Of a DNA stretch of 64,000 bases, positions 8,305-16,446 are shown one piece after another. Position numbers and translations under genes: made by a program. Source of the stretch: Belliella baltica DSM 15883 (GTDB lineage Bacteria; Bacteroidota; Bacteroidia; Cytophagales; Cyclobacteriaceae); contig NC_018010.1 of NCBI RefSeq assembly GCF_000265405.1, positions 682,001 through 746,000 on the forward strand, read 5' to 3'. Positions within the stretch are counted from its first letter, which is position 1, and each line of letters begins with the position of its first letter. Under the pieces are notes generated by a model. That model did not search any database. It was not told where the DNA came from and saw only the letters and a program-made list of their open reading frames with translations.

Positions 8305-8898
8305 ATGAAATTAATCACATCATTAGCCCTTTCTTTGGGACTATTTTCCAGCATTCTATTTTCCAACACAGAAATTGAAAAAGTTGCAGTCAACAAAACA
8401 GAAAGTACGGTCAGCTGGAAGGCCAGCAAAGTTACTGGGGAGCATTTTGGGAAAGTAAATATTTCTGATGCTAACTTAGATTATGAAAGCGGCAAAATCT
8501 TAGGAGGCTCTTTTGAAATCGACATGACAAGTATTTCCGTTGAAGACATAAAAGACGCCAACTCAAATCAAAGATTGGTAAACCACTTGAAATCAGATGA
8601 TTTCTTTTCGGTAGAAAAACACAAAAATTCAACTTTTAAAATCACAAAAGCTACTTCCAGCAATGGTAAAGATTTCCAAATCACAGGTGATCTGGTCATC
8701 AAAGGAATCAGTAGCCCAGTTACATTTCCAGTTCAAGTAACAGAAGCAGGAAACAAAGTGACTGCTACAGGTAAGATAACTTTTGACAGAACAAAGTATG
8801 ACATCAAATACAGATCTGGCAATTACTTCGAAAACCTTGCAGATAAAATGATCTATGACGAAGTGACTTTGGATGTCATATTGGTTGGGATGAAGTAA
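8305..8898 (+). CDS. YceI-family periplasmic lipid-binding protein
   Basis: A 197-residue protein with an N-terminal signal peptide (MKLITSLALSLGLFSSILF) and a YceI-like lipocalin-type barrel. Family marks are the S-x-V-x-W-x-[AG]-x-K start (STVSWKASKVTGEHFG), the central DLVIKGISSPVTFPV strand and the FDRTKYDIKYRSG region near the C-terminus. Members bind polyisoprenoids or other amphiphiles in the periplasm; the ligand is unknown here. It is probably monocistronic, with a terminator-like hairpin about 100 bases downstream. Confidence 0.9.
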   Translation: MKLITSLALSLGLFSSILFSNTEIEKVAVNKTESTVSWKASKVTGEHFGKVNISDANLDYESGKILGGSFEIDMTSISVEDIKDANSNQRLVNHLKSDDFFSVEKHKNSTFKITKATSSNGKDFQITGDLVIKGISSPVTFPVQVTEAGNKVTATGKITFDRTKYDIKYRSGNYFENLADKMIYDEVTLDVILVGMK

Positions 8899-8999
8899 CA
8901 GAAATATGATATTTGTTGATTCTAGATATTAACAAATACTAGCTACTCCATTATCTAAAGCTTCACAACCATCTATTATAATTTTAAAACTAAAATTGA

Positions 9000-9026
9000 G
9001 GCTGTCCTAAAAGGACGGCCTTTTTT
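9000..9026 (+). terminator. Rho-independent terminator downstream of the YceI gene
   Basis: GGCTGTCC / GGACGGCC stem (one G-T pair) around a TAAAA loop, followed by six T residues. Confidence 0.75.
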
Positions 9027-9160
9027 GGTTTCCATACAAAGCGTTGACAAAAATTACCCTATTATAATACTTGCCCTGTAATGGATTTTTGCAGCGTAGC
9101 CCTTTTATCTGAATACATCAAAAAAATAAACCTGAGAGCTGATGGGAATTTGAAGAAATC

Positions 9161-9235
9161 AGGGCTACGTCCCTCTTTTAAATTACCTACCCCCTCGTTA
9201 TACTACGAAGAATTCAGGGCTAACGCCCCTTTTAT
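9161..9235. repeat. Short palindromic GGGCTACG/GGGCTAACG repeats
   Basis: CAGGGCTACGTCCCTCTTTT (9160-9179) and CAGGGCTAACGCCCCTTTT (9215-9233) are near-copies that each form a small hairpin and end in a T-rich stretch. A third related segment, GCGTAGCCCTTTTAT, lies at 9094-9108. This looks like a REP-like dispersed element, which cannot be confirmed from one window. Confidence 0.4.
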
Positions 9236-9284
9236 AAAGAACTCAAAACCATGGGTTTTTAGGAGGAAAAGACAAAAAAAGAAC

Positions 9285-9320
9285 AAAAAAACCACAAACT
9301 TCTCAGCTTGTGGTTTTTTT
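9285..9320. terminator. Bidirectional terminator after the atp operon
   Basis: 13-base perfect arms (9285-9297 and 9308-9320) with A7/T7 outer tracts around a 10-base loop, 37 bases beyond the atpG stop codon. On the minus strand it ends the ATP synthase transcript. Confidence 0.85.
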
Positions 9321-9357
9321 TATTATAAATCTAAAATCTTAGATCTTCATTCTTAAC

Positions 9358-10233
9358 TTACTTCCCTCCAAGTGCATTTGCACCGGCTACGATCTCAAGG
9401 ATTTCATTGGTAATAGCAGCTTGACGTGATCTATTGTACATCAATCTTAGGTCTTTCAATAACTCACCAGCATTTTCAGTTGCTTTGTCCATAGCAGTCA
9501 TACGAGCGCCATGTTCGGAAGCATTGCTTTCAAGTACAGCCTTGAAAAACTGAATTTTCAATGAAGTAGGAACAAGTTCTTCGATGATAAACTCTCTTGA
9601 TGGTTCAAGGATATAGTCCGTATCAGACCCTTTCTTAACAGCATCTTCTGTATCAGAAGACATTGGAAGGAAGTTCTCTACTATTACTTCTTGCGTTGCC
9701 ACATTTTTGAAGTGGTTATATACCAATACTATTTTGTCGTAGTTCCCATCAGCAAACTGATTCATAGCAAACTCAGCAGCCAACTTCACATTTTCAAAAG
9801 AGACGTCAGAGAAAACTTGGTAATAAGTATCAATTACATTGAATCCTCTTTTCTTGAAGAATTCAAATGCCTTTTTTCCCAAAGGAAGAACAGTAATATT
9901 TTTCCCTACAAACTGACCGGCAATAGCAGTACTTGAGGCTTTCAATACATTTGAGTTGAAAGCGCCACAAAGACCTTTGTCAGAAGTGATTGGAATCACT
10001 AGGACATTATTGACTTCACGTTTTTCAGCAAAGACAATGTCAGCTTGACCATCACTGGCAGCGGAAACATTGTTCAGGATAGCTGTTAATTTCTGTGAGT
10101 AAGGACGCATCTGAGTGATTTTGTCCTGCGCCCTTCTTAGTTTCGCTGCTGCCACCATTTTCATGGCTTTGGTAATTTGCTGCGTAGAAACTACCGAATT
10201 AATTCTTTCCTTTACTTCCTTTAAATTAGCCAT
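9358..10233 (-). CDS. atpG: ATP synthase F1 subunit gamma
   Basis: The central rotor shaft of F1. The 291-residue protein begins MANLKEVKERINSVVSTQQ, the conserved N-terminal helix, with ITKAMKMVAAAKLRRAQ; the C-terminal helix has RMTAMDKATENAGEL and NRSRQAAITNEILEIV. The frame is open upstream to 10293, but the family start and the 80-base gap to atpA put the start codon at 10233. It is the last gene of the operon. The catalytic beta (atpD) and epsilon (atpC) genes are absent, as is usual in Bacteroidota, where they form a separate locus. Confidence 0.95.
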   Translation of the reverse strand: MANLKEVKERINSVVSTQQITKAMKMVAAAKLRRAQDKITQMRPYSQKLTAILNNVSAASDGQADIVFAEKREVNNVLVIPITSDKGLCGAFNSNVLKASSTAIAGQFVGKNITVLPLGKKAFEFFKKRGFNVIDTYYQVFSDVSFENVKLAAEFAMNQFADGNYDKIVLVYNHFKNVATQEVIVENFLPMSSDTEDAVKKGSDTDYILEPSREFIIEELVPTSLKIQFFKAVLESNASEHGARMTAMDKATENAGELLKDLRLMYNRSRQAAITNEILEIVAGANALGGK

Positions 10234-10313
10234 ATATTTTTGTGATATGGAGAGGTATCTTATATTAAAACACACTTGGGGATCAAACCCCAAGTATGAT
10301 TAGATCGATTTAA

Positions 10314-11891
10314 TTACTTCGCGTATTTTGGAGACAACTCTTTCGCAGCTGCTTCCAACAATTTACCTGCTGTATCTAAGTCACCTTTTTTGATGGCAAC
10401 CAAAGCTTCAGGATAGCTAGCTGCCAATAACAAGTAGAATTCTTTCTCGAATTGTCTTGCTTTTTCTACTGGCACGCTGTCCATCAAACCTTTTGTAGAA
10501 GCATAGATAATCGCTACTTGATTCTCAACTGCAACTGGTGCATATTGAGGTTGTTTCAAGATTTCTTGGTTTCTTCTACCTCTTTCGATAGTTCTTTTTG
10601 TAGAAGCATCAAGGTCAGATCCGAATTTAGAGAAAGCTTCCAATTCACGGAATTGTGCTTGATCTAACTTCAAAGTACCTGCTACCTTTTTCATAGATTT
10701 GATCTGTGCGTTACCACCTACTCTAGATACAGAGATACCTACGTTAATCGCAGGTCTAATACCTGAGTTGAAAAGGTTAGTTTCCAAGAATATCTGTCCA
10801 TCAGTAATGGAAATCACGTTCGTTGGGATATATGCAGAAACGTCAGATGCTTGTGTTTCGATAATCGGAAGTGCAGTTAAAGATCCGCCACCTTTAACCA
10901 AATGCTTGATAGAATCAGGCAGATCGTTCATTTCTTGTGCAATCTTGTCAGAAGCGTTGATTTTCGCAGCTCTTTCCAACAATCTTGAGTGAAGGTAGAA
11001 TACATCACCTGGATATGCTTCACGTCCCGGAGGTCTTCTCAATAGTAGGGAAACTTCACGGTATGCAACAGCTTGCTTAGACAAATCATCATAAACAACC
11101 AAGGCTGGTCTTCCTGTATCACGGAAGAATTCACCGATTGCAGCACCAGTAAATGGAGCAAAGAATTGCATTGGAGCTGGATCAGCAGCAGAAGCAGAAA
11201 CTACAACTGTATAAGGAAGTGCGCCACCTTTTTCCAAAGCAGCAACCACACCAGCAACAGTAGAAGCCTTTTGACCGATCGCTACATAGATACAGAAAAC
11301 TGGTTCACCTTTATCATAGAATTCTTTTTGGTTCAAAATCGTATCGATAACTACGGCAGTCTTACCAGTCTGACGGTCACCAATTACCAATTCACGCTGA
11401 CCTCTTCCGATTGGAATCATCGCATCAATAGATTTGATACCTGTCTGGAGTGGCTCTGTTACCGGCTGTCTGTAGATTACCCCAGGAGCTTTTCTTTCCA
11501 AAGGCATATCATACAATTCACCTTTCAAAGGACCTTTACCATCAATTGGGTTACCTAAAGTATCCACAACACGGCCAAGCATACCCTCGCCAACATTGAT
11601 AGAAGCAATTTTCTTGGTTCTCTTTACAGTATCACCTTCTTTTACCTCTTTCGAGTCACCGAACAATACGGCACCGACATTATCTTCTTCCAGGTTAAGC
11701 ACCATTGCTTTAAGTCCGTTTTCGAACTCTAACAATTCACCAGCCTGAGCTTTAGAAAGTCCATAGATACGGGCTACACCATCACCTACTTGAAGGACGG
11801 TACCCACTTCTTCCAATTCAGCCTCAGTTCTGACACCAGAGAGTTGTTCTCTCAATATTGCCGAAACTTCGTCAGGTCTTACTTCTGCCAT
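10314..11891 (-). CDS. atpA: ATP synthase F1 subunit alpha
   Basis: A 525-residue alpha subunit that carries the non-catalytic nucleotide sites of F1. It has the N-terminal beta-barrel (about 25-95), Walker A GDRQTGKT (171-178), the [20 protein letters not shown] region and the [15 protein letters not shown] signature, then the C-terminal helical domain. Length is typical (about 505-525). It lies between atpH (32-base gap) and atpG. Confidence 0.97.
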   Translation of the reverse strand: MAEVRPDEVSAILREQLSGVRTEAELEEVGTVLQVGDGVARIYGLSKAQAGELLEFENGLKAMVLNLEEDNVGAVLFGDSKEVKEGDTVKRTKKIASINVGEGMLGRVVDTLGNPIDGKGPLKGELYDMPLERKAPGVIYRQPVTEPLQTGIKSIDAMIPIGRGQRELVIGDRQTGKTAVVIDTILNQKEFYDKGEPVFCIYVAIGQKASTVAGVVAALEKGGALPYTVVVSASAADPAPMQFFAPFTGAAIGEFFRDTGRPALVVYDDLSKQAVAYREVSLLLRRPPGREAYPGDVFYLHSRLLERAAKINASDKIAQEMNDLPDSIKHLVKGGGSLTALPIIETQASDVSAYIPTNVISITDGQIFLETNLFNSGIRPAINVGISVSRVGGNAQIKSMKKVAGTLKLDQAQFRELEAFSKFGSDLDASTKRTIERGRRNQEILKQPQYAPVAVENQVAIIYASTKGLMDSVPVEKARQFEKEFYLLLAASYPEALVAIKKGDLDTAGKLLEAAAKELSPKYAK

Positions 11892-11923
11892 TATCGAATA
11901 TGATTAAATGTTATTGCTATGAT

Positions 11924-12484
11924 TTATATTTTACTTTCGTAATGATTGTGAGAAAATTCCAAGCGCAATGCTTTCAATTTGCTGCTTAGTGACTCATCTA
12001 GTTGTCTGTCATTGACTTTCAAGACAAAACCACCGATTAGCTCAGCATTTATTTTCTCAACCAATTCTATTTTGTCCAGTCCAGAAATTTCTTTAACTAC
12101 ATTCACAAACTTACTTCTAAGCTCTTCCGTAATGGGAAAAGTTGTAGTTAAATCCGCTACTTGAATTCCTTTATAGAGATTATATTGTACTTGAAATTCT
12201 CTAGCGATATCCACCAAAAGATCCGCTCTATTTTTCTTGGCTACGATACCATAAAAAGCCATTGTCATTGCATTTGCAGATTTCTCAAACAAAGCAGTCA
12301 GGACCTTCAATTTTTTATCAAAATTGATAATCGGACTTTTTAAGCTCAAAGCAAAATCACGGTTAGCTGCTGCTACCGACGCTAATTGCTTCATATCAGC
12401 CAGAACTTCTTCAAGTATACCTTTTTCATTGGCTAACTCGATAAGGGACTTTGCATATCTGGTGGAGACTCTAAATTCAGACAT
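11924..12484 (-). CDS. atpH: ATP synthase F1 subunit delta
   Basis: A 186-residue OSCP/delta subunit, the peripheral-stalk cap on F1. It has the family N-terminal motif RYAKSLIELANEKG (about 9-22) and the C-terminal region with LIGGFVLKVNDRQLDESL. Only one base separates its start from the end of atpF, so translation is probably coupled. Confidence 0.93.
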   Translation of the reverse strand: MSEFRVSTRYAKSLIELANEKGILEEVLADMKQLASVAAANRDFALSLKSPIINFDKKLKVLTALFEKSANAMTMAFYGIVAKKNRADLLVDIAREFQVQYNLYKGIQVADLTTTFPITEELRSKFVNVVKEISGLDKIELVEKINAELIGGFVLKVNDRQLDESLSSKLKALRLEFSHNHYESKI

Positions 12485-12485
12485 C

Positions 12486-12980
12486 TTAGTTCAAGTTAAT
12501 ATCTTTTACCATACCTTCTACTAGCTCTTGTTGAGCAGCTTGGGACGAAAGATTTTTTCTCAATAATTTATCTGTAACTTCTAATGTAAGCTGGGCAACT
12601 TGGTTTTTCACTTCACTCAAGGCAGCTTTTTTCTCATTTTCTATTACAGCTTTTGCGTTTTCGATCATTTTAGCTCCTTCAACAATAGCTGCTTGCTTTG
12701 CATCCTCGATCATTTTAGCAGAAGTATCATTGGCAGTTTTCAAGATATTATCTTTTTCGATTCTTGCTTCTTGAAGCAATTTCTCGTTTTCTGATTTCAA
12801 GTTAGCCATTTCAGCTTTTGCTTGTTCAGCTGCTTTCAATGCATCATCAATGCTTGATTCTCTTTCTTCCAAAGACTCAAGGATTGGTTTCCAAGCGAAC
12901 TTCATCAGAATAAATAACAAGGCTAGGAAACCGATAAGTTGCCAAATAATAAGCCCCGAACTAGGTAGTATAAGATCCAT
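12486..12980 (-). CDS. atpF: ATP synthase Fo subunit b
   Basis: A 164-residue peripheral-stalk subunit. The N-terminal membrane helix is at about 8-28 (LIIWQLIGFLALLFILMKFAW) and leads into KPILESLEERES. The rest is a long, highly charged, Ala/Glu/Lys-rich helix forming the right-handed coiled coil that docks onto delta. It sits between atpE (82-base gap) and atpH. Confidence 0.94.
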   Translation of the reverse strand: MDLILPSSGLIIWQLIGFLALLFILMKFAWKPILESLEERESSIDDALKAAEQAKAEMANLKSENEKLLQEARIEKDNILKTANDTSAKMIEDAKQAAIVEGAKMIENAKAVIENEKKAALSEVKNQVAQLTLEVTDKLLRKNLSSQAAQQELVEGMVKDINLN

Positions 12981-13062
12981 GTAATATGAGAGTTATAATT
13001 TCAATTTTGTTCAAATGAAGAGAAAGGATTGGCCTAACGCCAATCCCTTTTTTCTGTTGTTC

Positions 13063-13332
<270 letters not shown>

Positions 13333-13363
13333 TTATTTATAAATTGAACAAAGAAATTTCTAA

Positions 13364-14386
13364 TTAATGATGCTCGTGCTCCGCTACAGCTCCACCGATA
13401 TACATCGCAGTGAAGAGTGTAAAAACATAAGCTTGAATAGTAGCTACCAAGAGTTCGATTACATTCAGAAATGTCACCATCAAGGTACTCACTACGCCAA
13501 TCGCATAAGATTCAAAGATGAACACCAATGCTATGAATGCCAAGATCACAATGTGACCTGCTGTGATTGCCACAAAAAGACGGACCATCAAAGCAAATGG
13601 CTTTGTAAACAAACCAATAATCTCTACTGGAACAATTACTAGAAGCAATGGCACAGGCACACCTGGTGTCATGAATACGTGCTTCCAGTATTCTTTATTT
13701 CCATTGACATTGACAATGATGAATGTCAATACAGCAAGCGTAGCAGTTACAGCAATGTTACCAGTCAAGTTGGCTGCACCTGGCAACAAGCCCATCAAGT
13801 TGCCTATCCAAATGAAAAAGAATAGCGTCAACAAATAAGGAACAAATTTCTTGTATTTCGGACCAATTGATTTGTGTGCAATTTCATCTCTTACAAATAT
13901 AACAATTGGCTCGACGAATGAAGCGATTCCTTTTGGAGATTGAACACCATGCTTCTTGTAATGATTTGCAGCAGATAGGATTAAGTAACCCATTACTAAA
14001 ATCACCAAAAATAACATCGCTACATTTTTGGTAATCGAAAGGTCTATGAAGCTAGCCCCATCAGCTCGATGTAAATGATCATGTTCGTCGATAAAGTATC
14101 CTTCAACCCCATAAGCTTCTCCAAATTTATGGGTCTCATGATCTTGAAAATCTGAAGACATATACACTTCAAGTCCTCGATCAGCAGAATAAATAATAAC
14201 CGGAAGTGGAAGCGTCACATGAGTATGCCCAAAGGTAGCAAAATGCCACTCGTGGGAGTCCTTAATGTCATGCATGATAAATCCAGTCTTATCTTCATCA
14301 TCACCACTCGCGAAAGTAGGAGTTGAAAATGTCAGCAAAACTGCTGTAAATAAAACACTTAGGCAAAGAAACTTACGGAACATCAA
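13364..14386 (-). CDS. atpB: ATP synthase Fo subunit a with long exported N-terminus
   Basis: A 340-residue Fo proton-channel subunit. The first residues form a signal-peptide-like segment (MMFRKFLCL to PTFA). About 95 residues rich in His, Asp and Glu then precede the conserved helices, an extension typical of Bacteroidota AtpB. The channel core has LMGLLPGAANLTGNIAVT, the essential Arg in KPFALMVRLFVAITAGH, and a C-terminal helix with LLVATIQAYVFTLF. The tail is EHEHH. The start could also be the second Met (14383). Confidence 0.94.
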   Translation of the reverse strand: MMFRKFLCLSVLFTAVLLTFSTPTFASGDDEDKTGFIMHDIKDSHEWHFATFGHTHVTLPLPVIIYSADRGLEVYMSSDFQDHETHKFGEAYGVEGYFIDEHDHLHRADGASFIDLSITKNVAMLFLVILVMGYLILSAANHYKKHGVQSPKGIASFVEPIVIFVRDEIAHKSIGPKYKKFVPYLLTLFFFIWIGNLMGLLPGAANLTGNIAVTATLAVLTFIIVNVNGNKEYWKHVFMTPGVPVPLLLVIVPVEIIGLFTKPFALMVRLFVAITAGHIVILAFIALVFIFESYAIGVVSTLMVTFLNVIELLVATIQAYVFTLFTAMYIGGAVAEHEHH

Positions 14387-14402
14387 ATCGAATTTTTATG
14401 AC

Positions 14403-14789
14403 CTATTTTGAATGCGGGCGCAAATTAGCTATTAACCCGTATATATCAAATATTAAGTAGAACAAATAAATTACAAAGAAATTAGCCACGAACAGAATTA
14501 TATTCTCAACATCCAAGAAAAGATAGATAACAATAAATCCTAAACTTGCCATAAATCTCAAAGCTGTAGCCCCAAGAAGGATATTTGGAGAATTTTCTTT
14601 GCTCAATTTTATCAAATAATGAACAAAAGTTCCTGTAAGCCATGTCAATAAAGCAAAAAAAGAAAGGACTTTCCACACCGAAGGATGGATCCAAGTTGGC
14701 AAGAGATAGTTTTGCATGACATAGATGATCCCTGCTAAAATTAGCGTTAATGCTAAAATCCTCACCGTAAATATTTTTATACTTGACAT
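14403..14789 (-). CDS. Small four-helix membrane protein in the ATP synthase operon
   Basis: A 128-residue protein with four predicted transmembrane helices (about 6-28, 40-62, 72-92, 96-118). I find no recognisable catalytic motif. Its position between AtpZ and AtpB is that of the poorly conserved AtpI (UncI) proteins, which assist c-ring assembly or Mg2+ uptake, so an AtpI-like role is inferred from context and topology. It starts 24 bases after the AtpZ stop. Confidence 0.75.
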   Translation of the reverse strand: MSSIKIFTVRILALTLILAGIIYVMQNYLLPTWIHPSVWKVLSFFALLTWLTGTFVHYLIKLSKENSPNILLGATALRFMASLGFIVIYLFLDVENIILFVANFFVIYLFYLIFDIYGLIANLRPHSK

Positions 14790-14813
14790 GACCTTTTGAA
14801 TGGAGGCGCAAAA

Positions 14814-15068
14814 TTAAGACTTTTTATTCTTATCTTCTACCTTATTGTCATTTTTCAATGATTGAAAAAGCTGATAAAATGCGAGAACGATCGAAAGGAA
14901 ACAAAAAAGTAAGAGCCAAACAGGAAACTTTATTTGGCTCTTTTGTTGAATTATCCAACCTAGCCATGTACCAAGACCAATAATGGCAAATAGCTGAAAG
15001 GATAATCCTATATATTTTACATAAATTGGAAAACTATCCTGAGATAAGTTCTTTTTCTGAGGCTTCAC
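14814..15068 (-). CDS. AtpZ/AtpI-family protein
   Basis: An 84-residue protein with two membrane helices (about 18-40 and 50-69) joined by a short loop, and a charged C-terminus. The GLGTWLGWIIQQ segment at the end of helix 1 is the family signature. AtpZ proteins form a Mg2+/Ca2+ transporter with AtpI or assist ATP synthase assembly. The start overlaps the 3' end of the bactofilin gene by 35 bases, which suggests co-translation. Confidence 0.85.
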   Translation of the reverse strand: MKPQKKNLSQDSFPIYVKYIGLSFQLFAIIGLGTWLGWIIQQKSQIKFPVWLLLFCFLSIVLAFYQLFQSLKNDNKVEDKNKKS

Positions 15069-15459
15069 GTTTCACCTTTCCATTTAAAGGTTTAGCAATC
15101 GCTTCACCCATTTGACATTTGCCATTAAAAACGGCACCATTCTCTACGACTAGCTTTTGGGTGTAGATATTCCCTTCGATTACTGCTGTTTTTTTGAGAA
15201 ATAATACACCAGTGCAATGTATCTCACCTTCGATTCTTCCTGAAATTTCTGCTTCTTCTGCCCTAACGTTGCCAATCACTAAAGCAGAATCTCCAATCAC
15301 AATCTTATTTTGTGAATCTAAGGTTCCTTCTACTTTACCTTCGATTCTAATATTTCCTTGTGCTTTGATGTCTCCTTTGATCAGGGTTTCTTTTGAAATC
15401 ACATTGCTGGAACTCACCATATCAGCAACTGATTTTTTATCTTCTTGTTTGTTAAACAT
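15034..15459 (-). CDS. Bactofilin (polymer-forming cytoskeletal protein)
   Basis: A 141-residue bactofilin, DUF583 beta-helix fold. Repeated strands such as GDIKAQGNIRIEGKVEGTL and AEISGRIEGEIHCTGVLFL build the right-handed helix (about 25-115), with flexible tails. Bactofilins self-assemble into nucleotide-independent filaments and often recruit peptidoglycan-modifying enzymes. The upstream M23 peptidase (stop to start two bases) is the classic partner. The downstream overlap with the AtpZ gene is unusual and is noted as a finding. Confidence 0.92.
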   Translation of the reverse strand: MFNKQEDKKSVADMVSSSNVISKETLIKGDIKAQGNIRIEGKVEGTLDSQNKIVIGDSALVIGNVRAEEAEISGRIEGEIHCTGVLFLKKTAVIEGNIYTQKLVVENGAVFNGKCQMGEAIAKPLNGKVKREASEKELISG

Positions 15460-15461
15460 AT

Positions 15462-16334
15462 TTAATTGAATGTAATGAATTCTTGGGGATTAAGCGGGCT
15501 ACCTTTATACCATAGCTCGAAGTGTAAATGCTGACCAGTTGTCAACTCGCCTGTATTGCCGATGATAGAGATGATTTCTCCTCCTCTGATGATATCACCT
15601 ACAGTTTTCAATAATACTGAATTATGTTTATAAAACGAAACCAATTCGTTTGAATGTTGAATACCAATGACATAACCGGTTTCTAATGTCCAAGAAGACA
15701 TGATGACTGTTCCAGCTGCAATTGCTTTGACAGGTTCATTTTCAGTTGCAACTATATCTACACCAAAATGATTGTCTTGTGGCTCAAAGGCCGAAACAAC
15801 TACTCCTTTGATTGGGGAAAATAAATAAGTTTCGGTAAATGAAGACGGAACAAAATCTCGTGGAGAAGAAAAGTCTAATGGAACTCCTTTAAATTCTTCT
15901 TCAATGGCTTTAGTTGATTCACTTTTACTAAATAAATCTATTTCACTTCCTGAATAATCGGAATCATTTACGGGAATAGAATCTTGATCGAAATTTTGTA
16001 CTTGGCTATCTCCTGATAAAATCGATTGAATATTCTTGACATACATATCCTTTTGCTTCAGATCAATCATCAAAGAGTCCACAGTCTCGGAGAGTTCTGC
16101 TATTCGAACCATATTTTCTGTTTCCAAAAACTCTGGATCAAACCACGCTCTTAAAAATGTCCTTGATGCAAAAAGAGAGATGACAAAAGCGATAAGCACA
16201 AACAATATAAAAATTAAAGCTATTTTTACTTTGGTAATACTTAAAGATGAAATCACAGAAAAATCCTCTTCTTTCCGTATTACAAAAAGAAATTTCGTGT
16301 CGATCCAACTTCTAACTTTCTCTTTTAGTCCCAA
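15462..16334 (-). CDS. M23-family (LytM) metallopeptidase, membrane-anchored
   Basis: A 290-residue peptidoglycan endopeptidase. A cytoplasmic N-terminus and one membrane helix (about 34-54) are followed by a coiled-coil/linker and a C-terminal LytM domain (about 185-290) with both zinc motifs: HFGVD (H-x3-D) and HLHFE (H-x-H). The start is a TTG at 16334; an in-frame TAA 12 bases upstream excludes anything longer. It leads the bactofilin-ATP synthase gene string and probably trims peptidoglycan at bactofilin-defined sites (inference from other bacteria). Confidence 0.9.
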   Translation of the reverse strand: MGLKEKVRSWIDTKFLFVIRKEEDFSVISSLSITKVKIALIFILFVLIAFVISLFASRTFLRAWFDPEFLETENMVRIAELSETVDSLMIDLKQKDMYVKNIQSILSGDSQVQNFDQDSIPVNDSDYSGSEIDLFSKSESTKAIEEEFKGVPLDFSSPRDFVPSSFTETYLFSPIKGVVVSAFEPQDNHFGVDIVATENEPVKAIAAGTVIMSSWTLETGYVIGIQHSNELVSFYKHNSVLLKTVGDIIRGGEIISIIGNTGELTTGQHLHFELWYKGSPLNPQEFITFN

Positions 16335-16364
16335 CCTATTTTTGTTTTAAGTATTTCTATGCCT

Positions 16365-16372
16365 CAAAAATA
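16365..16372 (-). promoter_or_regulatory. Candidate -7 element (TATTTTTG) for the M23-bactofilin-atp gene string
   Basis: Exact TAnnTTTG match on the minus strand, 30 bases upstream of the TTG start at 16334. The -33 region is not convincing. Confidence 0.4.
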
Positions 16373-16446
16373 TAATATTAATCAAAACCGTTTAATAAAT
16401 TAAAGCAAAACCTTTATTTTGCTCCAATGTATTTCTAACCTTAGCA

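Larger units (their letters stand above)
8899..9357. other. 459-base intergenic region with terminators and GGGCTACG-type repeats
   Basis: No convincing gene. A 91-codon frame at 9081-9356 is low-complexity and runs through repeats and a terminator, so I reject it. The region holds a plus-strand terminator (9000-9026), three related GC-richer short motifs (9094-9108, 9161-9180, 9215-9235) and a bidirectional terminator (9285-9320). Confidence 0.6.

Noticed and set aside
9044..9068. TTGACA ... TATAAT resembling a sigma-70 promoter
   Set aside because: The spacing is 13 bases instead of about 17, no gene follows, and Bacteroidota do not use this consensus.
9081..9356. 91-codon plus-strand reading frame
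   Set aside because: Low-complexity Lys/Phe-rich sequence that runs through short repeats and a terminator hairpin, with no ribosome-binding context and no family resemblance.
10234..10293. N-terminal extension of AtpG by 20 residues
   Set aside because: The conserved gamma-subunit N-terminus begins at MANLKEVKERI; the extension fills the intergenic space after atpA.
11073..11558. 161-codon plus-strand frame inside atpA
   Set aside because: Antisense shadow of the conserved alpha-subunit gene, rich in Ser/Trp/Asn from reversed codons.
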